Source: Bacillus sp. FJAT-42376
Lineage (GTDB): Bacteria; Bacillota; Bacilli; Bacillales; Bacillaceae
Length of the DNA stretch: 64,000 nucleotides
NCBI RefSeq assembly: GCF_003816055.1
Contig: NZ_CP033906.1
Coordinates: 1,798,001-1,862,000, forward strand
Reading direction: 5' to 3'
Both the position numbers and the translations under genes were made by a program. Shown piece after piece: positions 18,308 to 26,685 of this stretch; the first letter of the stretch is position 1, and each line of letters opens with the position of its first letter. The notes below the pieces were generated by a model. The model saw nothing but the letters and a program-made list of their open reading frames with translations. It had not been told where the DNA came from and made no database searches.

Positions 18308-19276
18308 ATGAGCAAAGTTCGTTTAATTCCATTTAAATTAGAAGAGGTTTTTGATTCGGCAGCTGAAGAAATTCCTTATGGGGTCAACATGATCAATGCC
18401 CCTGAACTGTGGGATCAGGGTATTAGGGGCGATTCAGTTGTTGTTGCCGTTCTGGACACAGGATGTGATGCCGCCCATCCGGATTTAAAGGACCGGATTA
18501 TCGGCGGGAAAAGCTTCGTTGGCGGGGATGAGGCCGATTACAGTGATTCACACTATCATGGCACGCATGTTGCCGGTACCATTGCAGCAACATTGAATGA
18601 CAAGGGAGTGGCCGGTGCAGCACCGGATGTGAAGCTGCTCATTCTGAAAGTGCTTGGTGATGACGGCAGCGGATCTTATGAAGGAATCATTCATGCGGTT
18701 CGTTATGCATCAGAGTGGAAGGGTGAGAATGGGGAGAAGGTAAGAGTGATTTCCATGTCGCTTGGCGGCCCTGAAGATATTCCTGAGCTTCATGAAGCCA
18801 TTCAAGATGCAGTCGCAAATAACATTCTCGTCGTCTGTGCAGCTGGCAATGAAGGTGATTCGCGGGAGGATACAGTCGAAAAAGCCTACCCTGGCTATTA
18901 TAAAGAAGTCGTACAGGTCGGGGCTGTAGATGAAAAGAAACAGCTGGCCGAGTTTTCCAATACAAATGATGAAATTGATCTGGTTGCACCGGGAGTAAAT
19001 ATTGTGTCGACTTATCCGGGCAATAAATACGCGAAGCTCTCCGGCACATCGATGGCTACGCCGCATGCCTCCGCAGCGGCTGCGCTGCTTATCCAAAAAG
19101 AAGAAAAAGAGTTTGGAAGAACATTAACAGAAGCAGAAGTTTATGCGCAGCTCTGTAAAAATACCGTCTCAGTGGGACTATCCAAAAAGGCGGAAGGAAA
19201 CGGACTGATTTTTCTTCGGGCGCAGGAAAAAGAGGAAGCCAAACAAAATAATTCGGCAGTCAAGGCTGTGAACTAA
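18308..19276 (+). CDS. ispA: Intracellular subtilisin-like serine protease
   Basis: 322-residue S8 protease without a signal peptide, so cytoplasmic. Catalytic triad Asp50 (AVLDTGCD), His87 (HGTHVAGT) and Ser248 (GTSMATPH) all present, with oxyanion-hole Asn in AAGNEGD. The short N-terminal stretch containing LIPF resembles the LIPY propeptide of B. subtilis IspA, which keeps the enzyme inactive until sporulation-phase processing. AAAGGAGG ribosome site. Ends in a strong terminator. Confidence 0.92.
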   Translation: MSKVRLIPFKLEEVFDSAAEEIPYGVNMINAPELWDQGIRGDSVVVAVLDTGCDAAHPDLKDRIIGGKSFVGGDEADYSDSHYHGTHVAGTIAATLNDKGVAGAAPDVKLLILKVLGDDGSGSYEGIIHAVRYASEWKGENGEKVRVISMSLGGPEDIPELHEAIQDAVANNILVVCAAGNEGDSREDTVEKAYPGYYKEVVQVGAVDEKKQLAEFSNTNDEIDLVAPGVNIVSTYPGNKYAKLSGTSMATPHASAAAALLIQKEEKEFGRTLTEAEVYAQLCKNTVSVGLSKKAEGNGLIFLRAQEKEEAKQNNSAVKAVN

Positions 19277-19279
19277 ATC

Positions 19280-19318
19280 AATTCCCTCCCGGACGATTCG
19301 GGAGGGAATTTTTTTTCT
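19280..19318 (+). terminator. Terminator of ispA
   Basis: Perfect 12-bp stem AATTCCCTCCCG/CGGGAGGGAATT followed by eight T. Confidence 0.9.
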
Positions 19319-19323
19319 TTCTG

Positions 19324-19351
19324 TAAATAAGCATGGGCATCATGCCGATAT
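19324..19351 (+). promoter_or_regulatory. SigD-like promoter of a chemotaxis receptor gene
   Basis: TAAA at 19324-19327 and GCCGATAT at 19344-19351, separated by 16 bases, match the SigD (flagellar sigma) consensus TAAA and GCCGATAA closely. The receptor gene starts 41 bp downstream. Confidence 0.65.
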
Positions 19352-19391
19352 AAAATCCGTATGGCTTATATTATAATTGGGAGTGGCGAGA

Positions 19392-20873
19392 ATGGATTTG
19401 GATCGGAATAAGATGCGGGTGCATCAAAGAAATATCATCATGATCTATATCATTTGGGGATCATTGATTTTAGGCTTGGCGGCTTATTGGATTACAGGAG
19501 CAAGCTCGGCCTTTTTACTGACGCTTGGGGGTTTTGGCACAGTAATTGGGACGGTCTTTACAGTCTTAGTACTGAAAAAATGGCTTGTTATCCAATTGAG
19601 TTATTTAGCCATCATATTTATAGGGATCCTAAGCTTTATTATGATGGAAATGGAACCGACCATCATATCCTATTTGATGGCTTATTATATGATTGCCGTC
19701 AGCACGCTTTACTTAAATTACAGGCAAGTTGTTTTGGCCGGGATTCTTGGACTTGTGCTGACGAATTATTTTTATTTCACACATAGCGATACCATGTTTC
19801 CTGGCATTGAAGGAATAATGGTTGTGAATTTAAATACATTTATGATTCTGATTGTAGCCGCCCTTATTTTTCAAAGTCTGCAAGGGGAGAAGATGAGGAA
19901 AGAAGCAGAAAACAGCCTGAATGCTGCGGAAGAATCAAAAAGGAACAGTGATTTGCTGCTCGGACAAATCCAGCATGCCTTTGAAGCCCTTACGAAAAAT
20001 ACCGGTATCCTAAAAACAGATTCAGACACTGTTGGGGAAATCTCAAGTGATTTGACGATGGCGTTTAAAGAACTGGCAGCGGGAGCAGAAACACAGGCGG
20101 GAAGCATAGCAAAAATTGATCAATCGCTGAAATTGATCGGCAATTTTACTGAAGGTGTTCAAGATTCATCCGCTACTATGAAAGAATCATTTATCAAAAC
20201 CGAAACATCGGTTGCGGATGTAAATACACAAATGACCTCTTTATCCGAAGAAATGGACAAAGTATCTGTTATTATTCAGAAGGTTGTTGAATCGATCACT
20301 GATTTGCAGAAGGAAACGAAAGATGTGGAATCGATTGTTAAGACCATTACCCATATTTCAGATCAGACGAATCTTTTGGCGCTCAACGCGAGTATTGAAG
20401 CGGCAAGAGCGGGCGAGCATGGAAAAGGATTCTCTGTTGTGGCAAATGAAATCAGAATTTTAGCTGAGAACTCTAAGCAATCTGCCGGAGGCATTCATGA
20501 AATTCTGGACCGGATTATCGAAAAAACGAACAAAACGTCAGAAGACATGCAATTAGGGAATGAAGCTTTCCTTTCAAGCCTTGCTTCCTCAGATGAAGTG
20601 AAAAAGAGGATGGACCATATCCTGCTGACGGTTGAAGATGTTTCCAATGGGGCCGTTCAGCTTGAAGAGCGCCTCGATGCCCTAAGTCAGAATACGAGTC
20701 TTGTTATGGAGGAAGCCTCTTCCGTTTCCGCTGTTACAGATCAGACAAGTGCGGTCATTGAAGAAGTGCTATCGAGTACAGAGGAACAAAATACACGGAT
20801 CGGCAGCATGGTCCGGAGTATTCATGATCTGGAACAAACCGCTTCTGCCATGCTGAAAAAGGCAGGCGCCTAA
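19392..20873 (+). CDS. Methyl-accepting chemotaxis protein with a polytopic membrane sensor
   Basis: 493-residue receptor. The first 165 residues form about six membrane segments with almost no extracellular loop, instead of the usual two-segment ligand-binding layout, so it probably senses a membrane or cytoplasmic signal. The cytoplasmic part is an MCP signalling domain with the conserved hairpin tip [20 protein letters not shown]. No HAMP domain is obvious. ATG at 19392 follows GGGAG; a TTG at 19377 is in frame but worse placed. A SigD-like promoter precedes it. Confidence 0.85.
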   Translation: MDLDRNKMRVHQRNIIMIYIIWGSLILGLAAYWITGASSAFLLTLGGFGTVIGTVFTVLVLKKWLVIQLSYLAIIFIGILSFIMMEMEPTIISYLMAYYMIAVSTLYLNYRQVVLAGILGLVLTNYFYFTHSDTMFPGIEGIMVVNLNTFMILIVAALIFQSLQGEKMRKEAENSLNAAEESKRNSDLLLGQIQHAFEALTKNTGILKTDSDTVGEISSDLTMAFKELAAGAETQAGSIAKIDQSLKLIGNFTEGVQDSSATMKESFIKTETSVADVNTQMTSLSEEMDKVSVIIQKVVESITDLQKETKDVESIVKTITHISDQTNLLALNASIEAARAGEHGKGFSVVANEIRILAENSKQSAGGIHEILDRIIEKTNKTSEDMQLGNEAFLSSLASSDEVKKRMDHILLTVEDVSNGAVQLEERLDALSQNTSLVMEEASSVSAVTDQTSAVIEEVLSSTEEQNTRIGSMVRSIHDLEQTASAMLKKAGA

Positions 20874-20880
20874 ATAAAAG

Positions 20881-20917
20881 ACAGCCAGCGGACCAATCTC
20901 CTCTGGCTGTTTTTTTA
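20881..20917. terminator. Bidirectional terminator
   Basis: ACAGCCAG/CTGGCTGT stem followed by T-run on plus; serves the receptor gene and possibly the convergent DUF2500 gene. Confidence 0.75.
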
Positions 20918-21274
20918 TTGAACAGAACGGGTAAATGCTTTAAATCTTGTTCCCTGATAACTGAGTTCACCTGAGTCGCCATCTGTAAGAAGTCCGAACT
21001 CCTCTCCTTTTATCTGAAATTCTTTTCGTTCAGAACCGCCGGTTTCAAAGGTAACAAAATAGGTGGTTATGACTCTCGTTTCCCCGCCGCCTCTTGTACC
21101 GGTCCTTTTTGTGACAACTTTTGCAGGAACCGTTAAAAGAGGCTGCTGATTATTGCGGCTCCATTCCGATATTCCTTTAATAATCGAGAAAAGGATCAGG
21201 CCAAATACAATAATAAAACCAATGATGACGACAGTGGATACAATTTGAAACATCATGTCCGGATTATCAGACAT
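20915..21274 (-). CDS. DUF2500-family membrane protein
   Basis: 119-residue protein with one N-terminal membrane segment (about residues 10-30) and a small soluble beta-rich domain carrying VPAKVVTKRT and TTYFVTFETGGSERKEFQ, the typical DUF2500 pattern. Function unknown. Its GAGGGG ribosome site is 5 bases before the ATG. Convergent with the chemotaxis receptor gene. Confidence 0.8.
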   Translation of the reverse strand: MSDNPDMMFQIVSTVVIIGFIIVFGLILFSIIKGISEWSRNNQQPLLTVPAKVVTKRTGTRGGGETRVITTYFVTFETGGSERKEFQIKGEEFGLLTDGDSGELSYQGTRFKAFTRSVQ

Positions 21275-21371
21275 AGGGACCCCTCATTTCAGTAAGATGT
21301 GCTGTAAAACCACTTTAACATTTTTTACCTATTTACGGGATGGTTTGTAAATAATTTTTCGTGAGGAGTAT

Positions 21372-21401
21372 TTGTCATTTTCTTCTATTCTCTCGTATAA
21401 T
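21372..21401 (+). promoter_or_regulatory. SigA promoter before the small ORF and rsgA-type gene
   Basis: TTGTCA (21372-21377), 18-base spacer, TATAAT (21396-21401). Confidence 0.65.
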
Positions 21402-21446
21402 GAATGGTATGAGCACAAAGCTCAGAAATCCCTTAAGGAGTGATGT

Positions 21447-21500
21447 ATGATGAGAAAATTTGCGATTGCAGGCAGCGTCATGGAGGGATTGATCCTGTAA
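21447..21500 (+). CDS. 17-residue ORF in the rsgA-type leader
   Basis: A short frame (MMRKFAIAG... ending MEGLIL) starts 6 bases after AAGGAG and lies between the promoter and the GTPase gene. It could be a leader peptide or a chance frame. No attenuator hairpin is obvious after it. Confidence 0.3.
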   Translation: MMRKFAIAGSVMEGLIL

Positions 21501-21563
21501 AGTGTCATCTCTCTATGACCGTTATTCATTGATGAACGAAACGGAATAGGGAGGAAATGAAAA

Positions 21564-22622
21564 TTGAACTTAGCTGAATTGGGGATGACCCCATTTTTTG
21601 AACAGGCTTTTCTGCCTTTTAAGGCTGATGGATATGAAATCGGGAGAGTTACGCTGGAACATAAAAGACTGTACCGGATTTTGACTGAGCATGGAGAAGT
21701 GCTCAGTGAAGTGGCAGGAAAAATGAGATTTGAAGCTGGTAGCAGAGAGGATTTTCCTGCAGTTGGCGATTGGGTTGTTATTAAACCGCGCTATCAGGAA
21801 GGAAAAGCAACCATTCATGCGATTCTGCCAAGACAGAGCAAGTTTTCCAGAAAATCAGCGGGAAACACCACGGAAGAGCAAATTGTTGCAGCGAATGTCG
21901 ATACGCTTTTTATTGTGATGGCCTTAAATCACGATTTCAACATACGAAGGCTTGAGCGATATTTAATCATGGCCTGGGAGAGCGGAGCGAGTCCGGTTGT
22001 GGTTTTGAATAAAGCAGACTTGTGTGAAGAGAGGGACGAGCGCATTGCTGAGGTGGAATCCGTGGCTTTCGGGGTGCCTGTTTATGCCATCAGCGCACTG
22101 GATGCTGATTCTGCAGCCATTCTCAGGAGCTACTGTGCACGAGGAAAGACGGCTGCACTGGTTGGTTCATCCGGTGTCGGAAAATCGACGATTACGAATC
22201 AGCTTCTCGGAACGGAGCACCTGAAAACTCAGGCGGCCCGTGAAGATGATGACCGCGGCAGACATACTACAACGTACCGCGAACTCCTTCCCCTAGAAAC
22301 GGGAGGCTGCCTCATTGACACACCGGGAATGCGCGAGCTGCAGCTGTGGAGTGCAGATGAGGGGTTTCAGGGAACGTTTGAAGATATTGAAGCCCTCGCG
22401 TTAAGCTGCAGATTCACCGATTGCCGCCATCAGGCAGAACCGGGCTGCGCCATCCAAGCAGCACTCGAAGAAGGCGTATTGGAAACAGAACGGTATGAAA
22501 GCTACAAGAAGCTGCAGAAGGAGCTTGCTTTTCTAGCCAGAAAAGAAGATAAAAAAGCTCAGGCAGAAGAAAAAGCAAAATGGAAGCAAATATCCAAAAG
22601 CATGAAAAAGCATAAGAAATAA
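21564..22622 (+). CDS. rsgA: RsgA-type ribosome-associated GTPase (long paralog)
   Basis: 352-residue circularly permuted GTPase: NKAD (G4) at about 149-152 comes before the P-loop GSSGVGKST (about 201-209) and DTPGM (G3). An N-terminal OB-like region precedes, and a C-terminal zinc-binding knuckle (CRFTDCRHQAEPGC) follows, ending in a basic tail. The family acts in 30S subunit maturation. Its 352 residues exceed the roughly 300 of B. subtilis YloQ, so this is probably the second, longer Bacillus paralog. TTG start after GGGAGG. Confidence 0.85.
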   Translation: MNLAELGMTPFFEQAFLPFKADGYEIGRVTLEHKRLYRILTEHGEVLSEVAGKMRFEAGSREDFPAVGDWVVIKPRYQEGKATIHAILPRQSKFSRKSAGNTTEEQIVAANVDTLFIVMALNHDFNIRRLERYLIMAWESGASPVVVLNKADLCEERDERIAEVESVAFGVPVYAISALDADSAAILRSYCARGKTAALVGSSGVGKSTITNQLLGTEHLKTQAAREDDDRGRHTTTYRELLPLETGGCLIDTPGMRELQLWSADEGFQGTFEDIEALALSCRFTDCRHQAEPGCAIQAALEEGVLETERYESYKKLQKELAFLARKEDKKAQAEEKAKWKQISKSMKKHKK

Positions 22623-22624
22623 AA

Positions 22625-22655
22625 AAAGAGGCAATGGGAGTCCATTGCCTCTTTG
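22625..22655 (+). terminator. Terminator of the rsgA-type gene
   Basis: AGAGGCAATGG/CCATTGCCTCT stem with GAGT loop and T-run. Confidence 0.85.
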
Positions 22656-22717
22656 TGCTTGCATTCGAACTTTGCTTACATGACCATGCTGGAGTGCAGG
22701 AAGCTGCAGCGGTAGAA

Positions 22718-22835
22718 TTCAGCAATTAACGTTGAAAAGTCAGCAATTAACGGCAAAAAGTCAGCAATTAACGTTGAGAAGTCAGCAATTAACGGCAAAA
22801 AGTCAGCAATTCTCAGTCCGAGGTCAGCAATTGCA
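22718..22835. repeat. Array C: six 21-bp repeats with core CAGCAATT
   Basis: CAGCAATT occurs at 22720, 22741, 22762, 22783, 22804 and 22825, an exact 21-bp pitch. Middle monomers alternate between GTTGAAAAG-like and GGCAAAAAG-like fillers, giving a 42-bp dimer. The core differs from arrays A and B. On the minus strand it would encode a repeated LIADFxx heptad, but that frame has no ribosome site. Confidence 0.9.
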
Positions 22836-22860
22836 CTCCTCTGAACCCGTTTCCTTGAAA

Positions 22861-23250
22861 GCGCCCTCCGCTTTTCTTGTTGTCGAGCTCCGGGCGCTAG
22901 CGCTTCGGCCGCTTCGCTGGTCCTGTCAAAGTCAAAATACGACTTTGTCAGTTCCAGCTCCACCGTCTCTCAGCGCTAAGCAAGCACCCTCCGCTTTTCT
23001 AGTTGTCCAGCTCCGGCGGCTAACCTCTCGAGGTCATAAGCCACTCACCCTCCGGAAGGAAAAAGCGCCTTCCTCCGGATGATTGTCTTATGCTTGTCGA
23101 GGATAAGCAAGCCGCCTCCGCTTTTCTAGTTGTCCAGCTCCGGGCGCTAGCGCTTCGGCCGCTTCGCTGGCCCTGTCAAAGTCAAAGAGCGACTTTGTCA
23201 GTTCCAGCTCCACCGTCTCTCAGCGCTAATCAAGCGCCCTCCGCTTTTCT
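22861..23250. repeat. Tandem stack of about 124-bp dispersed-repeat units
   Basis: Units begin near 22864, 22987, 23114 and 23238 with CCTCCGCTTTTCT and continue TTGTCCAGCTCC. Units 1 and 3 are nearly identical over 120 bp; unit 2 diverges after the first third; unit 4 is only a start, ending at the stop codon of the next gene. Units 1 and 3 hold a stem CAAAGTC/GACTTTG with a changed loop but unchanged stem; unit 2 contains CATAAG/CTTATG and GGAAGG/CCTTCC pairs. This GC-rich family is, from memory, widespread in Bacillaceae intergenic regions. Confidence 0.85.
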
Positions 23251-23423
23251 TAGTACCCGATGTGGTCATCGAAGAAGAAGGCGATGACGATGACGAAGAC
23301 GAGCAGGATGGATGATAGATTCATGTATTGGGCGAACTTTGAAAAATAGAGGATCTTTGCTGAAAAGTAGAGCAAAACAGATAAGATCGAACAAACCATG
23401 CATAATCTTGAGGTTAGCCTCAT
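23250..23423 (-). CDS. Small two-segment membrane protein, unknown
   Basis: 57-residue protein with two hydrophobic segments (about 6-24 and 34-51) and a C-terminal FFFDDHIGY. The start at 23423 follows AAAAAGGAGAACGTT; a longer frame to 23477 lacks a ribosome site. I do not recognise the family. Its stop codon abuts the 124-bp repeat stack, so its 3' end may have been reshaped by repeat insertion. Confidence 0.6.
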   Translation of the reverse strand: MRLTSRLCMVCSILSVLLYFSAKILYFSKFAQYMNLSSILLVFVIVIAFFFDDHIGY

Positions 23424-23790
23424 AACGTTCTCCTTTTTCCCTTTTTCCATTGTTCCCCTTTTTATATGTATACCCATATTCTATTCGAAATTGAATGCGC
23501 TTTTATGTACTAATTGCAAAAGGGGAAGATGGTAGCGGACTTTTCACCTTGTATCCGTTTTTAGGGGGCTCTATTGAACCATGAAGCTTTCTTGGAAGCA
23601 GACTTTTAAGAGGATGGTCGTGGGTGGTTTTTCTTGATTGAATAAAGATGGAATTATATGGATCTCGGCAGGCTGGGACAAACAGACGAATGGCGGCGAA
23701 AAGGGGACTAAATCCGGATCATGGAATGTATGGGGAAAAGTCTGCATACCTATTGTTTGAAGATAAACTCAAATGAGAGGATGGGTGCAG
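23424..23790. other. Gap of 367 bp without a recognisable gene
   Basis: Apart from the leader of the small minus-strand gene near 23424-23470 I see no conserved element. A GGCTGGGACA word at 23671-23680 recalls the ends of the inverted-repeat elements found at 31111 and 54451, but no second end is near. Confidence 0.5.
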
Positions 23791-24075
23791 ATGAAGGAGT
23801 TTCTGAATTTTAATAAAATGATTACTCCGGCTATTATTACGATTATATTTTATATCGGGAGCGGGATCAGTGTGCTGACCGGTGCAGTGATGGTATTCAG
23901 TTCGGCAAGTTCCATGACACCCGGGCTTCAGATATTGATGGGGCTGTTTACGCTGGTTCTGGGGCCGTTTGCGATAAGGATTTATTGTGAGCTGCTCATT
24001 GTCCTGTTCAAAATGAATGAATCCCTTGGCAAAATGGCATCCGATCATACAGAGGATGAAGAGAAGCTCGTGTAA
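23791..24075 (+). CDS. DUF4282-like membrane protein
   Basis: 94-residue protein: short N-terminus FLNFNKMITP, two membrane segments (about 12-34 and 46-75), acidic tail DHTEDEEKL. The FLxFxKMITP start and two-segment layout fit DUF4282. Function unknown. ATG at 23791 chosen over 23773 for position relative to GAGAGG. It lies just before the thiamine operon promoter. Confidence 0.65.
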   Translation: MKEFLNFNKMITPAIITIIFYIGSGISVLTGAVMVFSSASSMTPGLQILMGLFTLVLGPFAIRIYCELLIVLFKMNESLGKMASDHTEDEEKLV

Positions 24076-24078
24076 AGC

Positions 24079-24107
24079 TTGATTTTCATCACGGTAAGGG
24101 ATACACT
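24079..24107 (+). promoter_or_regulatory. SigA promoter of the thi operon
   Basis: TTGATT (24079-24084), 17-base spacer, TACACT (24102-24107), shortly before the TPP riboswitch. Confidence 0.6.
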
Positions 24108-24120
24108 TACGTTAAAAATA

Positions 24121-24213
24121 CACGGAACGGGAGCTTGCGGATGCAGGCTGAGAGTACGGCTAAACCGCCGTAGACCGGGTGAACCTGTTGGATAATGCCA
24201 GCGTAGGGAAAAT
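24121..24213 (+). ncRNA. TPP riboswitch (THI element)
   Basis: Classic conserved words are present in order: GGGAGC, GGCTGAGAGTACGGC, ACCGGGTGAACCTG, GGATAATGCCAGCGTAGGGAA. It precedes a terminator hairpin and thiM-thiD-thiE, so thiamine pyrophosphate should repress the operon by early termination. Confidence 0.97.
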
Positions 24214-24240
24214 GTACAGCTTTATCATGATGGGATGATA

Positions 24241-24275
24241 AAGGCATTTCGCTTCGGGGCGGAATGCCTTTTTTT
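24241..24275 (+). terminator. Expression-platform terminator of the TPP riboswitch
   Basis: Ten-bp stem GGCATTTCGC/GCGGAATGCC with a TTCGGG loop and T-run. Confidence 0.85.
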
Positions 24276-24323
24276 ATATGGTACATACCTGCAGTAAGCC
24301 CCTTCCGGAGAGGATGAAATGGT

Positions 24324-25139
24324 TTGAATGCAAAAGATGCGGGATTGATGCTTAAAAAAGTGAGAGAGAAAAATCCGCTCGTTCACAACATTACAAACAT
24401 TGTGGTTTCCAATTTTACCGCGAACGGTCTTCTAGCCCTGGGTGCATCACCGGTGATGGCAGATGCAAAAGAAGAGGTTGAAGAAATGGCCCGTATGGCG
24501 GATGCACTCGTTTTGAATATTGGCACCCTTACGGAACGGACGGTTGAGTCTATGATTCTTGCTGGAAAGTCCGCTAATCAGCATGGGGTCCCGGTTGTCC
24601 TGGATCCCGTTGCTGCAGGGGCAACAGAGTTCCGGGCAAGGTCTGCAAAAAGAATTTTAGAGGAAGTCCGGTTTGCGGTGATCCGCGGAAATGCAGGGGA
24701 GATTGCGAATGCAGCGGGTGAAAAATGGACGATGAAAGGTGTGGACTCCGGCAAAGCCGAAGGTGACTTAAAAGAGCTTGCATGGAAAGCAGCGAATAGC
24801 CTTGAAACCGTGGTGGCCGTGACAGGGGCAACCGATTTCATTTCAGATGGAAATCAAGTGGTTTCCGTTACGAACGGGCATCCGATTCTGACAAAGATTA
24901 CAGGGACAGGCTGTCTTTTAAGTTCTGTGACAGGCGCCTTTCTCGCTGTGGAAAACGATCCTCTGCGGGCAGCCGCTGCCGCTCTCGCTGTCTATGGAAC
25001 AGCGGCTGAATTGGCCGCTGAAATTTCAGCTGAAAAAGGGCCTGGAACGGTTCAGACGGAATTATTAAATCAGCTGTACAATGTAACGGAAAAAGACGTA
25101 GCAGCCCGTGCCATTATCGAAGGGGGGCGCTTTAAATGA
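24324..25139 (+). CDS. thiM: Hydroxyethylthiazole kinase
   Basis: 271-residue ribokinase-fold enzyme that phosphorylates hydroxyethylthiazole in thiamine salvage. Family motifs: NPLVHNITNIVVSNFTANG near residues 17-35, PVVLDPVAAGAT near 90-101, and the anion-hole ITGTGCLLSSVTGAF near 190-204. TTG start with GGAGAGGATG upstream. It overlaps thiD by four bases (ATGA). Confidence 0.95.
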   Translation: MNAKDAGLMLKKVREKNPLVHNITNIVVSNFTANGLLALGASPVMADAKEEVEEMARMADALVLNIGTLTERTVESMILAGKSANQHGVPVVLDPVAAGATEFRARSAKRILEEVRFAVIRGNAGEIANAAGEKWTMKGVDSGKAEGDLKELAWKAANSLETVVAVTGATDFISDGNQVVSVTNGHPILTKITGTGCLLSSVTGAFLAVENDPLRAAAAALAVYGTAAELAAEISAEKGPGTVQTELLNQLYNVTEKDVAARAIIEGGRFK

Positions 25140-25942
25140 TAAAAAAAGCCTTAACCATCGCTGGCTCAGACAGCGGGGGCGGAGCAGGAATCCAGGCTGA
25201 TTTAAAAACGTTTCAGGAGCTCGGGGTATTTGGGATGAGCGCGGTTACGGCGGTTACAGCTCAAAATACGCTTGGGGTGCATGGTGTATATCCTCTGTCA
25301 GCAGAGGCAGTGGCGGCCCAGACTTCTGCTATAGGAGAAGACCTCCCGCCGGATGCGGTAAAAACCGGGATGCTTTTTAACAGAGAAATCATTATCGCCG
25401 TTGCGGAGGCCATTAAAAAATTTGGCTGGACGAATCTTGTCATTGATCCGGTCATGATTGCAAAAGGCGGAAGCACTCTCCTGCAGCGCGAAGCCATTCA
25501 AGCGATGACTGAACATTTGATTCCGCTGGCAGCTGTGATTACACCGAACATTCCGGAAGCAGAGGCCTTAACGGGACTTTCAATTCGTTCAGAGACGGAT
25601 AAGAAAGAGGCTTGTCATCTCCTCCATGAGATGGGTGCAGCTTCCGTGCTGATTAAAGGCGGTCATGAAGAGGATGCAGCGTATTCTTCAGATTTGCTTT
25701 TTACCGGGGAGAGCTACACAGTGCTGAAAAGCAAGCGGGTTGATACGAGACACACACACGGAACCGGCTGTACCTTCTCAAGCGCACTGACTGCCGAATT
25801 GGCTAAAGGCAAAACGGTGACAGAAGCAGCAGGGACGGCTAAGCAATTTATTCAGGCAGCGATTGAAGAAACACTTGAATTCGGCGGCGGCCATGGCCCT
25901 ACAAATCACTGGGCATACAAAAGAAGGGAGAGAGAGCTATGA
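25136..25942 (+). CDS. thiD: Hydroxymethylpyrimidine/phosphomethylpyrimidine kinase
   Basis: 268-residue ribokinase-fold kinase making HMP pyrophosphate for thiamine synthesis. Motifs: ALTIAGSDSGGGAGIQADLK at the N-terminus, VIDPVMIAKGG, and the C-terminal THGTGCTFSSALTAELA. Middle gene of thiM-thiD-thiE with four-base overlaps on both sides, suggesting translational coupling. Confidence 0.95.
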   Translation: MIKKALTIAGSDSGGGAGIQADLKTFQELGVFGMSAVTAVTAQNTLGVHGVYPLSAEAVAAQTSAIGEDLPPDAVKTGMLFNREIIIAVAEAIKKFGWTNLVIDPVMIAKGGSTLLQREAIQAMTEHLIPLAAVITPNIPEAEALTGLSIRSETDKKEACHLLHEMGAASVLIKGGHEEDAAYSSDLLFTGESYTVLKSKRVDTRHTHGTGCTFSSALTAELAKGKTVTEAAGTAKQFIQAAIEETLEFGGGHGPTNHWAYKRREREL

Positions 25943-26601
25943 ACCGTACGGGAATCAAAGAGCATCTCCCGCTGTATTTTATCGCGGGCACACAGGACTG
26001 CCACGGGAATATAGCGGAGATACTGAAGGAGGCTATTAAAGGAGGAATTACGCTCTTTCAGTTCCGCGAAAAGGGAAAGGGATCGCTGCACACGGAAGCC
26101 GAGATTGAACAGCTGGCGGCTCATCTCCTGCAAATCTGCAAATCCTCCGGGATTCCTTTTATCGTGAATGACGATGTGGAACTGGCGCTGAAGATCGGTG
26201 CAGATGGGGTCCACGTTGGACAGGATGATGCGGCTGCAGGTGAAATCAGAGACCGATTAAAAGGGAAGATCCTTGGCGTGTCTGTGCACAGCTTAGCGGA
26301 AGCGGAGCGGGCCCTTGCTGACGGAGCAGATTATATCGGGGTTGGCCCAGTCTATCCTACATCATCCAAAGAGGATGCGAAAGAAGCGAAAGGGACATTG
26401 GTCATAGAACAGATTCACGCTGCGGACATTGGAATCCCGATGGTCGGAATCGGCGGGATTACAGCGGATAACGCTAAAAAGGTGGTGCTTGCAGGGGCAT
26501 CGGGCATCTCGGTCATTTCAAGCATCAGCAGAGCTGAACATCCTCTGGATGCAGCAGCAAAATTAAGGAAAGCTGTGAATGGAACGGTCGACTCTTTATA
26601 A
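25939..26601 (+). CDS. thiE: Thiamine-phosphate synthase
   Basis: 220-residue TIM-barrel enzyme joining HMP-PP and thiazole phosphate. Motifs: ITLFQFREKG, PFIVNDDVELALKIGADGVH, HVGQDD, GVGPVYPTSSKEDA, and MVGIGGITADNAKKV. Last gene of the riboswitch-controlled operon, followed by a shared terminator. Confidence 0.95.
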   Translation: MNRTGIKEHLPLYFIAGTQDCHGNIAEILKEAIKGGITLFQFREKGKGSLHTEAEIEQLAAHLLQICKSSGIPFIVNDDVELALKIGADGVHVGQDDAAAGEIRDRLKGKILGVSVHSLAEAERALADGADYIGVGPVYPTSSKEDAKEAKGTLVIEQIHAADIGIPMVGIGGITADNAKKVVLAGASGISVISSISRAEHPLDAAAKLRKAVNGTVDSL

Positions 26602-26653
26602 GCATGACGCACTCGGCAATACATAAACTGAACCAGTTTCAAGATCATATGAA

Positions 26654-26685
26654 AAAACGCCTAGCTTCTTTTAGCCAGGCGTTTT
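26654..26685. terminator. Bidirectional terminator after thiE
   Basis: AAAACGCCT/AGGCGTTTT with an inner GCT/AGC pair; A-run and T-run on both sides serve thiE and the convergent kinase gene. Confidence 0.8.

Noticed and set aside
22676..22963. 95-codon minus-strand frame through array C and the 124-bp repeats
   Set aside because: Repeat-derived heptads, no ribosome site, runs across two unrelated repeat families.
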